Of a stretch of 64,000 nt of DNA, positions 1-8,806 are shown piece by piece. Position 1 is the first letter of the stretch; every line of letters starts with the position of its first letter. The DNA comes from JAWPMV01 sp038527215 (GTDB lineage Bacteria > Bacteroidota > Bacteroidia > J057), in contig JBCBGC010000006.1 of the NCBI GenBank assembly GCA_038527215.1, positions 1-64,000 of the forward strand, read 5' to 3'. The translations under genes were made by a program, and so were the position numbers. The notes beneath the pieces are model-generated. The model saw only the letters and a list, made by a program, of their open reading frames with translations. It ran no database searches and was not told the origin of the DNA.

Positions 1-642
1 CAGATTGGTACGGCCATTACGGTCTTACCTTCCGGAGATTTTTTCCTGGGAGGGGAATATGAATCTGGGGTGGGAGGCCTGGACCTGGATCCTTCCGCTG
101 ATTCTGCGCTGATTTATTCGAACAGTCCGGGCAGTGATTTATTTGTGGGAAAATATACGGCCGATGGGGCTTACTTGGAAGGCTGGGGGGTACGGGGCAC
201 CCAGCCCGATTACCTGGTGGATATGGATGCCGGAGGAGACGAATTGGTGATTGGGGGCTACTTCACCAGTTTCCTGCTGGTCGACCAGCAAGGAGGAGAC
301 CTGCGATTCGGTAAAGGAGCAGAGGATGGCTATATCATTAAATATGCCCCGGAAAGTACGCCCATCGAGTCCAGCCTGAATCCTATGGAAGTTCAGCTAT
401 TTCCCAATCCCGCCAGAGAAGCCGTAAGCCTGAAATTTGAATTGTCAAAAGCCCAGATCATGGACATTGGCTTGTATGATCAGGCAGGTAAAAGGGTACA
501 GCTGATCCAGCAGGGATATTGGATGCAGCCTGGACCTTATGAGCTGGAAATTCGGCTCCGCGCGGATTTGGTTCCGGGCATGTATGTCCTCCGCTTGCAG
601 ACTGCTCAGGGGCAGGTCGCTAAAAAAATCCTCCTCCAATAA
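1..642 (+). CDS. C-terminal part of a secreted protein with T9SS sorting domain (5' end outside window)
   Basis: The frame is open from base 1, so the gene starts before the window and only about 213 residues are visible. The first ~115 residues are Gly/Asp-rich (LFVGKYTADGAYL, YIIKYAPES), like the repeat units of Bacteroidota SBBP/propeller-type proteins. The last ~80 residues form a type A T9SS sorting domain: PNPAREAVSLKFELSKA, then LYDQAGKRV, then GMYVLRLQTAQGQVAKKILL at the end. Family knowledge: this domain sends a protein through the type IX system to the cell surface or medium. The function of the passenger part cannot be told from this fragment. Confidence 0.85.
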   Translation, partial: QIGTAITVLPSGDFFLGGEYESGVGGLDLDPSADSALIYSNSPGSDLFVGKYTADGAYLEGWGVRGTQPDYLVDMDAGGDELVIGGYFTSFLLVDQQGGDLRFGKGAEDGYIIKYAPESTPIESSLNPMEVQLFPNPAREAVSLKFELSKAQIMDIGLYDQAGKRVQLIQQGYWMQPGPYELEIRLRADLVPGMYVLRLQTAQGQVAKKILLQ

Positions 643-713
643 AAAAATTGATGACATTTTTTTTGTCCACCCGATATAAGAGAAATATCCTAAACCATCT
701 AAGCTAACTCCTG

Positions 714-1739
714 ATGAACCGCTTATTTTTTCTCCCCACCTTCCTCTTACTGGCCGGACTACTGACCGCTTGCGGAGGCGTAGATTACGAAACGAAAAAA
801 GACCCCAAAGAAGGCGCTTTTACGCTGGAACTTCCTGATGACTGGAAAACCACCATGGGACTGGAACGGCCGCATGGACAAGTAAGAAGCTGTGGGGTAG
901 CCGTGCGGGAAGACGGGGAAGCCCGGATTTTTTGGGGAGACCCTCATCTGCCTACTTTTTCTGAGCCCAATCCTCAGTATGGAATACGGGCGGGCATGAA
1001 TACCGGAAATCCGTTGACGCAGTTTCAGCCCCGAATGACGGCGGAAGCCTTTTTTAGCAATTACGTGCGTCAGAAGTATGGCACTTTGCCAGGCTTTTCC
1101 CTGGAGAGCCAGGAAGACCATCCTCAGTTGGTCGATCTGGTCAAAAGACAAGCTCAGGAAATGGGGATGACGGTGGACGTAACTGCCACCAAAATCAACT
1201 TTCTCTTTACCGATGATGGCGAAAAACGCTACGGACAAATCTTAGGTTCCGTCATCGGTGTCGAGACTATGTGGATGCCTTCGGTAAGTGGCTTTATCAC
1301 CGCAGACGATCCGGAGGAAATCGGTGAAATTCTCTATCACGCCGTGGAAACCTACAAAGTTGACGAGCAATGGCAGCAACAGGAAAACCAGCGGGTCCAG
1401 CAAATGATGAAGCAATCACAGGCAGCTCACCAGCAGCGCATGGCCCAGCGGCAGGCTTCTTTTAATGCACATCAGAACCGCATGCGACAGCGGTCCGCAG
1501 CCATGGATGCGCAGCACCAAAGCTGGCTCAACAACCAGGCCATCAAGGATCGCTCTCACGAACAGTTTGTGGACTACATCCGCGGAGAAACGACCGTTAC
1601 CAATGGCACCCAAACAGGCAAGGTGCAGTCCGGCTATAACAACTATTATGTAGACCCCAATACCGGCAATTACATCGGTACGGATCAATATTTACAAACC
1701 GATCTCAGCGCTTACGAGCACTGGAAGATTAAGCGCTAA
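714..1739 (+). CDS. Lipoprotein of unknown function with Gln-rich C-terminal half
   Basis: 341 residues. A signal peptide ends in a lipobox (LLTAC, Cys about residue 20), so this is probably a membrane-anchored lipoprotein. Residues ~25-220 look globular. Residues ~225-285 are very rich in Gln, Met, Arg and His (MMKQSQAAHQQRMAQRQ) and probably helical or coiled coil. The tail has Tyr/Asn-rich NNYYVDPNTGNYIGTDQY. I recognise no family. The stop overlaps the convergent peroxidase stop by 4 bases, so there is no room for a separate terminator between them. Confidence 0.8.
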   Translation: MNRLFFLPTFLLLAGLLTACGGVDYETKKDPKEGAFTLELPDDWKTTMGLERPHGQVRSCGVAVREDGEARIFWGDPHLPTFSEPNPQYGIRAGMNTGNPLTQFQPRMTAEAFFSNYVRQKYGTLPGFSLESQEDHPQLVDLVKRQAQEMGMTVDVTATKINFLFTDDGEKRYGQILGSVIGVETMWMPSVSGFITADDPEEIGEILYHAVETYKVDEQWQQQENQRVQQMMKQSQAAHQQRMAQRQASFNAHQNRMRQRSAAMDAQHQSWLNNQAIKDRSHEQFVDYIRGETTVTNGTQTGKVQSGYNNYYVDPNTGNYIGTDQYLQTDLSAYEHWKIKR

Positions 1740-3091
1740 TCGCAGTCCAGGTCAATTTTGGAGGAGGCGTCATTGTTGGGAAAACATTGGCCCGAAGGCA
1801 GGTCCTGAGGTACGTAACGATAAAGACTGGGATCGTAAAGGCTTCGCTCGATAAAGATCGTCAGGGCATCCACTTCCTCGGAAGTGAGGCCCAGGGGTTG
1901 AAAATCAGCGGCTAGTATGGATGCTGGCATGCCGCCCACTTGCGGGATGCCAGCATTTTTATAGGCCACCACTTCCCGGATACTGTTAAAAGTGCCCCCA
2001 TGACCATAAAAGGGTGAATCCTTCAGATTGTAGAGCTGGGGCACTTTAAAGGCGTACATGTCTTCCGCTGCCCCGGTAAAGCCCCCGCGCCCTCTTTTGG
2101 TTTTTTCGTCCGGACCCGTGCCATAGATTCCATTTCCTTCGAGGTCTCCCATACCCAGGGCATAAAAAGCCATTTCGTTTAAAGCGGGCCCTTGATGACA
2201 GCTTACACAGCCAGCTTCGCCAAAAAAGAGGATAGCCCCGGTTTTCTCAGTTTCGGACATGGCATCCTGATCGCCTTGCAGCCATCGCTGGAAGGGAGCT
2301 TCGGTAGCCAAAAGGGTTCTTTCATAAGCGGCAATGGCCAGCCCTGCTTGCTCAGGGGTGAAGCGGTCGTTTTCGGCGAGATTGGGAAAGGCTGCCGCGA
2401 ATAACTGCTGGTAATCGGGGTCCTGGCGTAGGTGATCGTCAATGACTAGCCGGTGAACGCCCAGTCCGGCAATGGCCTGGGTTTCCAGGCCTTCATAGCC
2501 CAAACGATTGGTGGCGATGGGGGTATCGTCTGGCCAGAGATTTTCGGTGCCCTGGTTGAGGCTCCCCGCTCCAAATTGCCCGTTCCACAGCATTAGCGGC
2601 TGGTAGGCACCGTTGAGGGCAGAAGGGGTGCGGATGGGCTGTATATCCAATTCGGATTCCAGATAAAGAGGATGCATGGTGCGTCCTTCCCCAAATTGGC
2701 CGAAGCCTACCCCGCCATCGCCAATGCCCTGCCGACGTCCCGCCTGAAACCCTCCATCTACATGATGACAAGAGGCGCAGGAATAGGTGAGCATGCCTTC
2801 GGTATTCTGAGGGTTGCGTGCCAGGCCGGTTTCGTGGAAAAGCAATTTTCCCAGCGCTACTTTCTCAGCGCTCAAGGGATTTTTGGGGTCTTGAGGAATG
2901 ATGGCGAGTTGATCGGCTGGAGGAAACATAAAGGCTTGTAAGCCTTGCCCATCCGCGGCCTGGTTCAGGAGTTGGGTAAGGCGGGTATCCAGGGGCTCAT
3001 CAGCAGAAACTAAGTCGTCAGGAGATTGACAGCTGAAAAGGGCGACACACAGGATAAAAGCCAGGCTTTTCCTCAGGTGAATGAGCAACAT
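1736..3091 (-). CDS. Di-haem cytochrome c peroxidase (CCP/MauG family) lipoprotein
   Basis: 451 residues with an N-terminal lipoprotein signal (LFSCQS). Two c-type haem motifs are visible: CASCHH near residue 107 and CVSCHQ near residue 295, the two-domain layout of bacterial di-haem peroxidases. KVALGKLLFHETGLARN and RTPSALNGAY before the second haem, and KVPQLYNLKDSPFYGHGG after it, are family hallmarks. The known family reaction is reduction of hydrogen peroxide in the periplasm with electrons from small c-type donors; MauG relatives instead modify proteins. No methylamine dehydrogenase gene is visible, so a peroxidase role is more likely. The gene is monocistronic and convergent with the upstream lipoprotein gene. 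Confidence 0.9.
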   Translation of the reverse strand: MLLIHLRKSLAFILCVALFSCQSPDDLVSADEPLDTRLTQLLNQAADGQGLQAFMFPPADQLAIIPQDPKNPLSAEKVALGKLLFHETGLARNPQNTEGMLTYSCASCHHVDGGFQAGRRQGIGDGGVGFGQFGEGRTMHPLYLESELDIQPIRTPSALNGAYQPLMLWNGQFGAGSLNQGTENLWPDDTPIATNRLGYEGLETQAIAGLGVHRLVIDDHLRQDPDYQQLFAAAFPNLAENDRFTPEQAGLAIAAYERTLLATEAPFQRWLQGDQDAMSETEKTGAILFFGEAGCVSCHQGPALNEMAFYALGMGDLEGNGIYGTGPDEKTKRGRGGFTGAAEDMYAFKVPQLYNLKDSPFYGHGGTFNSIREVVAYKNAGIPQVGGMPASILAADFQPLGLTSEEVDALTIFIERSLYDPSLYRYVPQDLPSGQCFPNNDASSKIDLDCD

Positions 3092-3307
3092 GTCGTGGAC
3101 GCATTAAAAGGTTAAAGTCAGCGTAAATCGCCCAAGTTTAGTGCCATGTGAGATCGGGAAAAGCAGATTTTCGCAATTCATACATCCAAGATAAATCGCT
3201 CATTAAAAGCTACTCATGCATCCAGAAAGACAAAATTGTCCGAATTTCGAAGTATTTTTAATAAGGCATCAGGCCTTTCATTCGTAAACCATAAAATCAC
3301 CCATATT

Positions 3308-3856
3308 ATGAGACCTCTATTCATTTCGCTTTTCGTCATCGCTTTGTTACTACCTGCCAGCTTGTTCGCCCAACTGGAAAAAGGGCGCTACATGGTGGGC
3401 GGTTCCGGCTCAGCTCAGGTTTCCTCAGCAGACGAACGTTCTACCCTTAGTATCTCGGCTTCCCCTCGTTTGGGTTATTTTTTCGCAGACAACTTTGTGA
3501 TTGGTGCGGCGCTTTTTCTCTCCCTTTCCAACAACGAGGACTATCGCTGGAATTCAGCGGGACTGACCCCTTTTCTGAGATACTATTTTTATACCATCGC
3601 GAAAATGCAGCTCTTTGGCGAAGCCCGGGTAGGGGTGAGCAGCAACCGCAACTACAACAAAATTTCAGATATCACCACCAATGATGGCGGTCCTCGCCTG
3701 GGCCTGGAATTGGGCATGGCGTGCTTCCTAACCCCCAGCGTAGCCCTCGAAGGTAGTCTCAACTACAACTACGCCCAGCAATCCGCTAATTTTGCCACCA
3801 ACAACTTCGGGCTATTTTTTGGCTTCCAGATCTTCTTGAGTGAGTTGAAGTTGTAG
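3308..3856 (+). CDS. Small outer-membrane beta-barrel protein
   Basis: Starting at the ATG at 3308 gives 182 residues with a clean signal peptide (LLLPASLFAQ); the 24 extra upstream codons lack a signal-like character. The mature part alternates polar and hydrophobic residues in short strands (GYFFADNFVIGAALFLS, LTPFLRYYFYTI, NNFGLFFGFQIFLSELKL), typical of an 8-strand PorT/OmpA-like barrel. The next gene is a clear paralogue with the same opening (LxKGxxMxGGxGS) and the same ending (FxGFQIFLxELK). It probably sits in the outer membrane; its exact role is unknown. Confidence 0.8.
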   Translation: MRPLFISLFVIALLLPASLFAQLEKGRYMVGGSGSAQVSSADERSTLSISASPRLGYFFADNFVIGAALFLSLSNNEDYRWNSAGLTPFLRYYFYTIAKMQLFGEARVGVSSNRNYNKISDITTNDGGPRLGLELGMACFLTPSVALEGSLNYNYAQQSANFATNNFGLFFGFQIFLSELKL

Positions 3857-3885
3857 GGTCTTCGGAAGAAAATGATCGGGAAACA

Positions 3886-3920
3886 AAGATGCCATCCTTT
3901 AATTTGAGATGGCATTTTTG
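3886..3920 (+). terminator. Intrinsic terminator between the two barrel genes
   Basis: ATGCCATC (3889-3896) pairs with GATGGCAT (3908-3915) across an 11-base loop and is followed by a T-rich run. It lies 30 bases after the first barrel gene, so the paralogues are probably separate transcription units. Confidence 0.6.
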
Positions 3921-3958
3921 TTTTTATCTCTTTCTTTTAGCTGATCAACCACAACCTT

Positions 3959-4525
3959 ATGAAAACACGATTCTTCGCCTTTCTATTTAGCTTCCTATCG
4001 GGGACCATTGCGGTACAGGGCCAACTCACCAAAGGGCAATTAATGATCGGTGGGGCAGGATCAATGTCCGTGGATCAGCACAGGGCTTACGACCGTGCCA
4101 CCGTTTGCATCAATTTGTCTCCTTCAGGGGGATATTTTTTTACCCCAAAGTTTGTGGTAGGGGGTGAGCTTACCTATGTTTTTCTTCACAATAAAGATCA
4201 GTTCAATACCCTGATCAGGATTACGCCCTTCCTCCGGTTTTATATCTGGGAAGGGAATCGGTGGGCAATTTTTTCCCAAGCAGGCTTTGGTTTTGAAAAA
4301 AGTAAAAACCGGAACCAACGTAATCGGTTAGCTTTTAGGAACAACCGGGTCAATGTTGGCGGAAATATAGGACTCGCCTGGTTTTTAAGGGAAAATATTG
4401 CGCTGGAAGCCAGTATGAATTACGACTATTCGGTTTACAGCCAGCTTTACGGTACCCATGAGGCTGGTTTATTTGCTGGCTTTCAGATTTTCTTAAGGGA
4501 GTTGAAGGACAAAAGGCGCGGTTAG
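3959..4525 (+). CDS. Small outer-membrane beta-barrel protein, paralogue of the preceding gene
   Basis: 188 residues with a signal peptide ending at VQGQ. It shares with the upstream gene the motif LTKGQLMIGGAGSMS after the signal, a GGYFFTPKFVVGGELTYVF strand, an ITPFLRFYIW strand and the closing GLFAGFQIFLRELK, so the pair is a tandem duplication that has diverged widely. The C-terminus adds a basic tail (DKRRG). The TAG stop is followed in the same frame by an unrelated receptor-like C-terminus, described separately. It is predicted to be an 8-strand barrel in the outer membrane; function unknown. Confidence 0.8.
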   Translation: MKTRFFAFLFSFLSGTIAVQGQLTKGQLMIGGAGSMSVDQHRAYDRATVCINLSPSGGYFFTPKFVVGGELTYVFLHNKDQFNTLIRITPFLRFYIWEGNRWAIFSQAGFGFEKSKNRNQRNRLAFRNNRVNVGGNIGLAWFLRENIALEASMNYDYSVYSQLYGTHEAGLFAGFQIFLRELKDKRRG

Positions 4526-4540
4526 CGCGCAAGATGTATC

Positions 4541-4747
4541 CTGACCTCAACCTTCATCGGCAATAAGTTCACCAACGACGCCAACAGGGTAGAGTTGGAT
4601 GCGCACAACATCGTCCGCCTGGATGCTGCTGGCGTTACCGAAGGTTCCCCTCGTCAGGGCAACTTCCAGGGCAGCGAAGGTTCCTTTTTCGTAGGACGCC
4701 CCATTCTGCCCCGCCGGATTTTCATCCGCGTAGGATTCGATTTTTAG
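4541..4747 (+). pseudogene. C-terminal remnant of an outer-membrane (TonB-dependent-receptor-like) protein
   Basis: Reading from 4541 to the TAG at 4745-4747 gives about 68 residues with no start codon. They contain KFTNDANRVELDAHNIVRLD and end in FFVGRPILPRRIFIRVGFDF, a closing beta strand with terminal Phe as recognised by the BAM complex. The frame is the same as the upstream barrel gene, separated only by its stop and five codons. The long coherent strand-like peptide argues against chance. Assignment to the TonB-receptor superfamily is inference from the C-terminal style; it could be the tail of another large barrel. Confidence 0.5.
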
Positions 4748-4816
4748 TAGTAAGTTTAGGATAGCTGTTTTTTATGATGAAGGAAGTGGTTCTCACTTCC
4801 TTCATTCCTTCAACAG

Positions 4817-6139
4817 ATGAATCAAACCTCAATGGATTTAATGAATCAGGCGAAACGCGTCTTAGCTGGAAACTGGCGAGATGGGTTTTCTATTCCGACC
4901 AGCAACTTATATCCCTTTCAGTGGAACTGGGATTCCGGCTTTGTTTCCATGGGCATGGCACACGTGGAATTGGAAAAGGCCCTGGAGGAGATCGATTCGC
5001 TTTTTTCCGGGCAGTGGGAAAATGGGATGCTGCCCCATATCATTTTTCATAGTGAAGACGAGACCTCTTATTTCCCTAATTATGATTTTTGGGATACAGG
5101 GGTTAATCCTGGCGCGCCCCAAAAACCCAAAACCTCTGGCATCACACAGCCGCCGGTATTTGGGTTCGTCCTGGCAGAAATCCTGAAGAATACCCCTCGG
5201 ACGGAGGAAGTAAAACGCTTCATCAAGCAACTTTTCCCGAAAATACTCCACTACCATCGTTTTCTCTATACCTATCGGGACCCAGAGCAGGAAGGCTTGT
5301 TTTTCATTTTTCATCCATGGGAATCCGGCCGCGACAACTCTCCCATTTGGGATGAGTCCATGAACCGGATTCAGGTAGATCCCGCTCAACTTCCGGCCTA
5401 TACCCGTAAGGATACCCAGATTGCGGATGCTTCCGAGCGCCCCACGGCTGATAAGTATGATCGATATGTGTACTTGTTGGAGTTAGGGAAAAAATACGGC
5501 TACGATGGACCAGAGATTGCAAAAGAAAGCCCCTTTCTGGTGCAGGACTGTATGATGAACGCCATTCTGATTCAGTCCAATGAAAGCCTGATCGAAATCG
5601 GTCGGGATTTAGACCTGGATACCGGCGAGTTGGAGGAATGGCAACGCCTGAGTAAAAAGAATTTCTCGAAAAAATTCTGGAACGAAGAGCTACGCTTCTT
5701 TGTGTCCTTTGATGCCCGGGAGAATAAGCAGATGTCTTATAAAGAGATCGGGGGGCTGGTACCACTCTTTGGAGGCTGCGCGACTACCGAACAGGCTGCG
5801 CAACTGGCTGCCTACTTGCAGAAAATCCACGACAAAGGTTTTTTCCTTTGTCCCAGCTTTGATATCGATGATCCGCTCTTCGATTCCAAGCGCTACTGGC
5901 GCGGACCCGTCTGGCCTCAGATGAATTGGTTGATTTATCGGGGGCTAAAATCCTATGGATATCATGAACTGGCGGAAACCGTCCGCTCTGACTTACTTGA
6001 GTTAACTTCTCAATTGGGATTTTTCGAGTATTTTGAATCCGAAAAAAATAAACTCAGCTCGCTCTCACGAGGCTACGGTGGCGACAATTTTTCCTGGACC
6101 GCCTCTACCGTGATTAGCCTCCTAAATGAACCCACATGA
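4817..6139 (+). CDS. GH63/mannosylglycerate-hydrolase-like glycoside hydrolase
   Basis: 440 residues, no signal peptide, so cytoplasmic. An (alpha/alpha)6 glycosidase is indicated by WNWDSGFVSMGMAHVELEKA near the N-terminus, GQWENGMLPHIIFH, the central FHPWESGRDNSPIWDES, and YWRGPVWPQMNWLIYRGLKS near the C-terminus. These are the signatures of the MGH1-like branch of GH63, whose characterised members split mannosylglycerate or glucosylglycerate into sugar and D-glycerate. The stop overlaps the symporter start by 4 bases (ATGA at 6136), and a glycerate kinase follows. The context strongly supports a glycosylglycerate substrate, but mannosyl versus glucosyl cannot be decided from sequence. A GH37-like trehalase role is a weaker alternative. 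Confidence 0.82.
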   Translation: MNQTSMDLMNQAKRVLAGNWRDGFSIPTSNLYPFQWNWDSGFVSMGMAHVELEKALEEIDSLFSGQWENGMLPHIIFHSEDETSYFPNYDFWDTGVNPGAPQKPKTSGITQPPVFGFVLAEILKNTPRTEEVKRFIKQLFPKILHYHRFLYTYRDPEQEGLFFIFHPWESGRDNSPIWDESMNRIQVDPAQLPAYTRKDTQIADASERPTADKYDRYVYLLELGKKYGYDGPEIAKESPFLVQDCMMNAILIQSNESLIEIGRDLDLDTGELEEWQRLSKKNFSKKFWNEELRFFVSFDARENKQMSYKEIGGLVPLFGGCATTEQAAQLAAYLQKIHDKGFFLCPSFDIDDPLFDSKRYWRGPVWPQMNWLIYRGLKSYGYHELAETVRSDLLELTSQLGFFEYFESEKNKLSSLSRGYGGDNFSWTASTVISLLNEPT

Positions 6140-7701
6140 ACGCCCTGGACTACGTCATCATTGCCATCTATCTGATTGGCTTTCTCCTACTCGGTTACCT
6201 TTTTAAGAATGCGAAATCCGGTGAAGATTACTTCCTCGGAGGCCGGAGCTTTAAATGGTTTCCCCTGGCCTTAAGTACGGTTGCCACCCAGCTTTCAGCC
6301 ATCAGCTTTATTTCGGCTCCGGCTTTTGTGGGGCTAAAGGATGGCGGCGGCATGATGTGGCTCACCTATGAATTTGCGGTGCCCATTGCCATGATCTTCC
6401 TGATGGTCTGGCTGATTCCGCCCATGTTCAAGCTGGGGATCGTCAGTGTGTATGAGATGCTGGAAAAAAGGTACCATGGATCGACCCGGGTCTTGCTCAG
6501 TGTCTTCTTTCAGCTTTCCCGGGGATTTGCTACCAGTGTGATGGTCTATACCGTAGCCCTTATCCTGACTTCGGTGATGGACATTCCGATCTGGATGACC
6601 ATCCTGGTGATCGGAGTCGTAACCTTGATTTACTCCTATCAAGGTGGCATGAAAGCGGTGGTGTACGGAGACATGATTCAGATGATCATTTTGTTCCTGG
6701 GCATTCTGATCTGTCTGGGATATGGCCTGAGCTATCTGGAAGGCTGGGATGGCTTCATGAGCTATTTGGATCGGGACCGGGTCAATGTGATTGATTTCCA
6801 GGCTTATGGATTTGATGGGGGCAAGGAGTTTGGCTTCTGGCCCATGTTGCTGGGCGGATTTTTTCTCTACGCCTCTTATTATGGGACGGACCAAAGCCAG
6901 GTACAACGCCTTTTCTCCGCCAAAGATTTGGGCACGGTCCGCAAGGCGCTCCTTACCAATGGCCTGATCCGCTTTCCCATCACCTTTATCTATTGTTTGA
7001 TGGGGCTGATTTTGGGGGCTTTTGTCGCTTCGAATGAAGCCTTTCGGGCGGCCATTCCGATGGACAAGCCTGACCTCATGGTGCCCATCTTCATCCGGGA
7101 CTTCTTGCCCAACGGCATCATCGGCATTCTGATGGTAGCCATTTTCTCCGCGGCCATGTCTTCCCTGAGTTCCACTATCAATTCCTTAAGCGCCGCCTCG
7201 ATTGAGGATATTTTTAACCGAAAAAAACAACTCAGTTCTGATCAGTATATGCGCTACTCCCGCTGGGCCAGTTTGTTCTGGGGCGTAGTCTGTATCGTGC
7301 TGGCGTTTTATACCGGAGACATTGCCGATACGGTGATTGAAGCGATCAATAAGATTGGTTCCGTCTTTTACGGGCCTATTTTTGCCACCTTCGTAGCGGC
7401 CATCCTCTTGCGGCGCACCAACTTCATCGGGGCCAATATTGGCCTGGTACTTGGGGTAGGGGTGAACGTCTATCTGTGGCTGTTCCAACCGGATATTTTC
7501 TGGTTTTGGTGGAATGCCATTGGGGCGTTGGTAACCTTATCCGCGGCCGTGATCTTTAGTGAGATCTTCAAAACGGGAGAAGGGGGTTTGAAAGTCGCAC
7601 GGACCGAGATTTCCATAGATTATCCGAAGACCATTATCCTGGCGATTTTCGCCGTTTTTATCATTCTGTTTAGTTACCTCTTCCCTTCCTTCTTCGGCTG
7701 A
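6136..7701 (+). CDS. Sodium:solute symporter (SSS family)
   Basis: 521 residues, almost entirely hydrophobic, with about 13 membrane segments. Family marks include EDYFLGGRSFKWFPLALST near residue 30, the GGMKAVVYGDMIQM segment near 180, YGTDQSQVQRLFSAKDLG near 250-265 and the Ser-rich FSAAMSSLSSTINSLSAAS near 340. SSS proteins use the sodium gradient to import sugars, amino acids or other small solutes. Translational coupling to the upstream hydrolase (4-base overlap), and the glycerate kinase 2 bases downstream, suggest import of the intact glycosylglycerate, later split in the cytoplasm. Substrate is inferred from context only. Confidence 0.9.
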   Translation: MNALDYVIIAIYLIGFLLLGYLFKNAKSGEDYFLGGRSFKWFPLALSTVATQLSAISFISAPAFVGLKDGGGMMWLTYEFAVPIAMIFLMVWLIPPMFKLGIVSVYEMLEKRYHGSTRVLLSVFFQLSRGFATSVMVYTVALILTSVMDIPIWMTILVIGVVTLIYSYQGGMKAVVYGDMIQMIILFLGILICLGYGLSYLEGWDGFMSYLDRDRVNVIDFQAYGFDGGKEFGFWPMLLGGFFLYASYYGTDQSQVQRLFSAKDLGTVRKALLTNGLIRFPITFIYCLMGLILGAFVASNEAFRAAIPMDKPDLMVPIFIRDFLPNGIIGILMVAIFSAAMSSLSSTINSLSAASIEDIFNRKKQLSSDQYMRYSRWASLFWGVVCIVLAFYTGDIADTVIEAINKIGSVFYGPIFATFVAAILLRRTNFIGANIGLVLGVGVNVYLWLFQPDIFWFWWNAIGALVTLSAAVIFSEIFKTGEGGLKVARTEISIDYPKTIILAIFAVFIILFSYLFPSFFG

Positions 7702-7702
7702 T

Positions 7703-8806
7703 ATGAAGGTCCTGATTGCCTGCGATAAGTTCAAAGGTTCCCTGGATGCGCTGGGCGTTTGTCAAGCCATAGCGCAGGGCATAACCGCAGCCCGGAAGGA
7801 GACTGTGTGCACCTTGCTGCCTATGGCGGATGGAGGAGACGGTACCTTACAGGTTTTGAAAAGCACCTTAGACCTAAGGACCATAGAAATGCCTGGCACG
7901 GATGCTTTGGGCAGAGCGATCCGGGTATGGTACCTCTCCGATGGGGAAACGGCTTTTCTGGAGCTAGCGGTGGCTTCGGGTCTGGCGGGTTTGAGGGAGG
8001 AGGAGAGAAATCCCCTACATACACAAACGGTGGGGACGGGCCGCATCATACAGCATGCCCTGGAGACGGGCCACAGCAAAATCGTGCTGGGACTCGGTGG
8101 TAGCGCAACCAATGATGCGGGCATGGGGCTGGCGTACGCCCTGGGCTTCCAATTCCTGGATCAGGAAGGGAAGCCTTTCGTTCCCACCGGGGGGAATTTA
8201 TCCCAAATCAGGCAAATGATCCCTCCTGACCCTCTGCCAGCAGCCGAATTCCTCATCCTATGTGATGTGGACAATCCTTTATACGGTCCTACTGGCGCGG
8301 CCCACACTTACGGTCCCCAAAAAGGCGCGAACCCCCAGCAGGTAGAACTGCTGGACCAGGGCTTGCGGCATCTGGCGGCGCTGATTCAGGCTCAGTTTGG
8401 TCGGGAGGTTGCCCATATAGCGGGAGGTGGTGCGGCCGGCGGCATTGCCGCGGGCCTGAGTGGTCTGCTTCCCTCGGTGAAGATGCAGTCCGGCTTTGAT
8501 TACCTGCAGGAGTTGACGGGCTTGGAAGAAAAAATTGCGGAAGCAGACTGGGTGATCACCGGAGAAGGCAAACTGGATGAACAATCCCTGGCCGGCAAAG
8601 TGGTCGGACGTATGGCGGAGCTTTGTCGGGATAGCAATAAACCCCTCCTGGCTTTCGTCGGACGAAATGAACTTAGCCAGACCCAACAGCAGAAGGCAGG
8701 CATTAGGGATATTTATGAGGTGATGGAGTTGACAGAGGATGAAAAAACAGCCATGGCAAGCCCAGGCTTGTTGCTAACCCGATTGGCTTATCGCGCTTTT
8801 TTCTAA
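7703..8806 (+). CDS. Glycerate kinase (GlxK/GarK type)
   Basis: 367 residues. The opening MKVLIACDKFKGSLDALGV, TLLPMADGGDGT near residue 37, VLGLGGSATNDAGMG near 130, CDVDNPLYGPTGAA near 190, AGGGAAGGIAAGL near 245 and ITGEGKLDEQSLAGK near 290 are diagnostic of the type II glycerate kinase family. It phosphorylates D-glycerate (usually to 2-phosphoglycerate), feeding lower glycolysis. It is the third gene of the hydrolase-symporter operon and would use the glycerate released there. The last 17 codons are duplicated at 11502-11552 with mostly synonymous changes, and a recombinase remnant begins at the stop, suggesting that the 3' end was rebuilt when an island inserted. Confidence 0.93.
   Translation: MKVLIACDKFKGSLDALGVCQAIAQGITAARKETVCTLLPMADGGDGTLQVLKSTLDLRTIEMPGTDALGRAIRVWYLSDGETAFLELAVASGLAGLREEERNPLHTQTVGTGRIIQHALETGHSKIVLGLGGSATNDAGMGLAYALGFQFLDQEGKPFVPTGGNLSQIRQMIPPDPLPAAEFLILCDVDNPLYGPTGAAHTYGPQKGANPQQVELLDQGLRHLAALIQAQFGREVAHIAGGGAAGGIAAGLSGLLPSVKMQSGFDYLQELTGLEEKIAEADWVITGEGKLDEQSLAGKVVGRMAELCRDSNKPLLAFVGRNELSQTQQQKAGIRDIYEVMELTEDEKTAMASPGLLLTRLAYRAFF
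8753..8803 (+). repeat. Direct repeat copy A (3' end of glycerate kinase gene)
   Basis: This 51-base stretch matches 11502-11552 in the same orientation with 5 differences. Four of the five are synonymous in the glycerate kinase frame (CTA/TTA, CGA/CGT, GCT/GCG, TAT/TAC). The pair brackets the AT-rich HxlR/PEBP segment like an integrated element that carries its own copy of the target gene tail. Confidence 0.8.

Noticed and set aside
6334..6906. Long minus-strand open frame opposite the symporter gene
   Set aside because: His/Gln-rich low-complexity translation is the mirror of membrane-protein codons; the plus-strand SSS gene explains the region.
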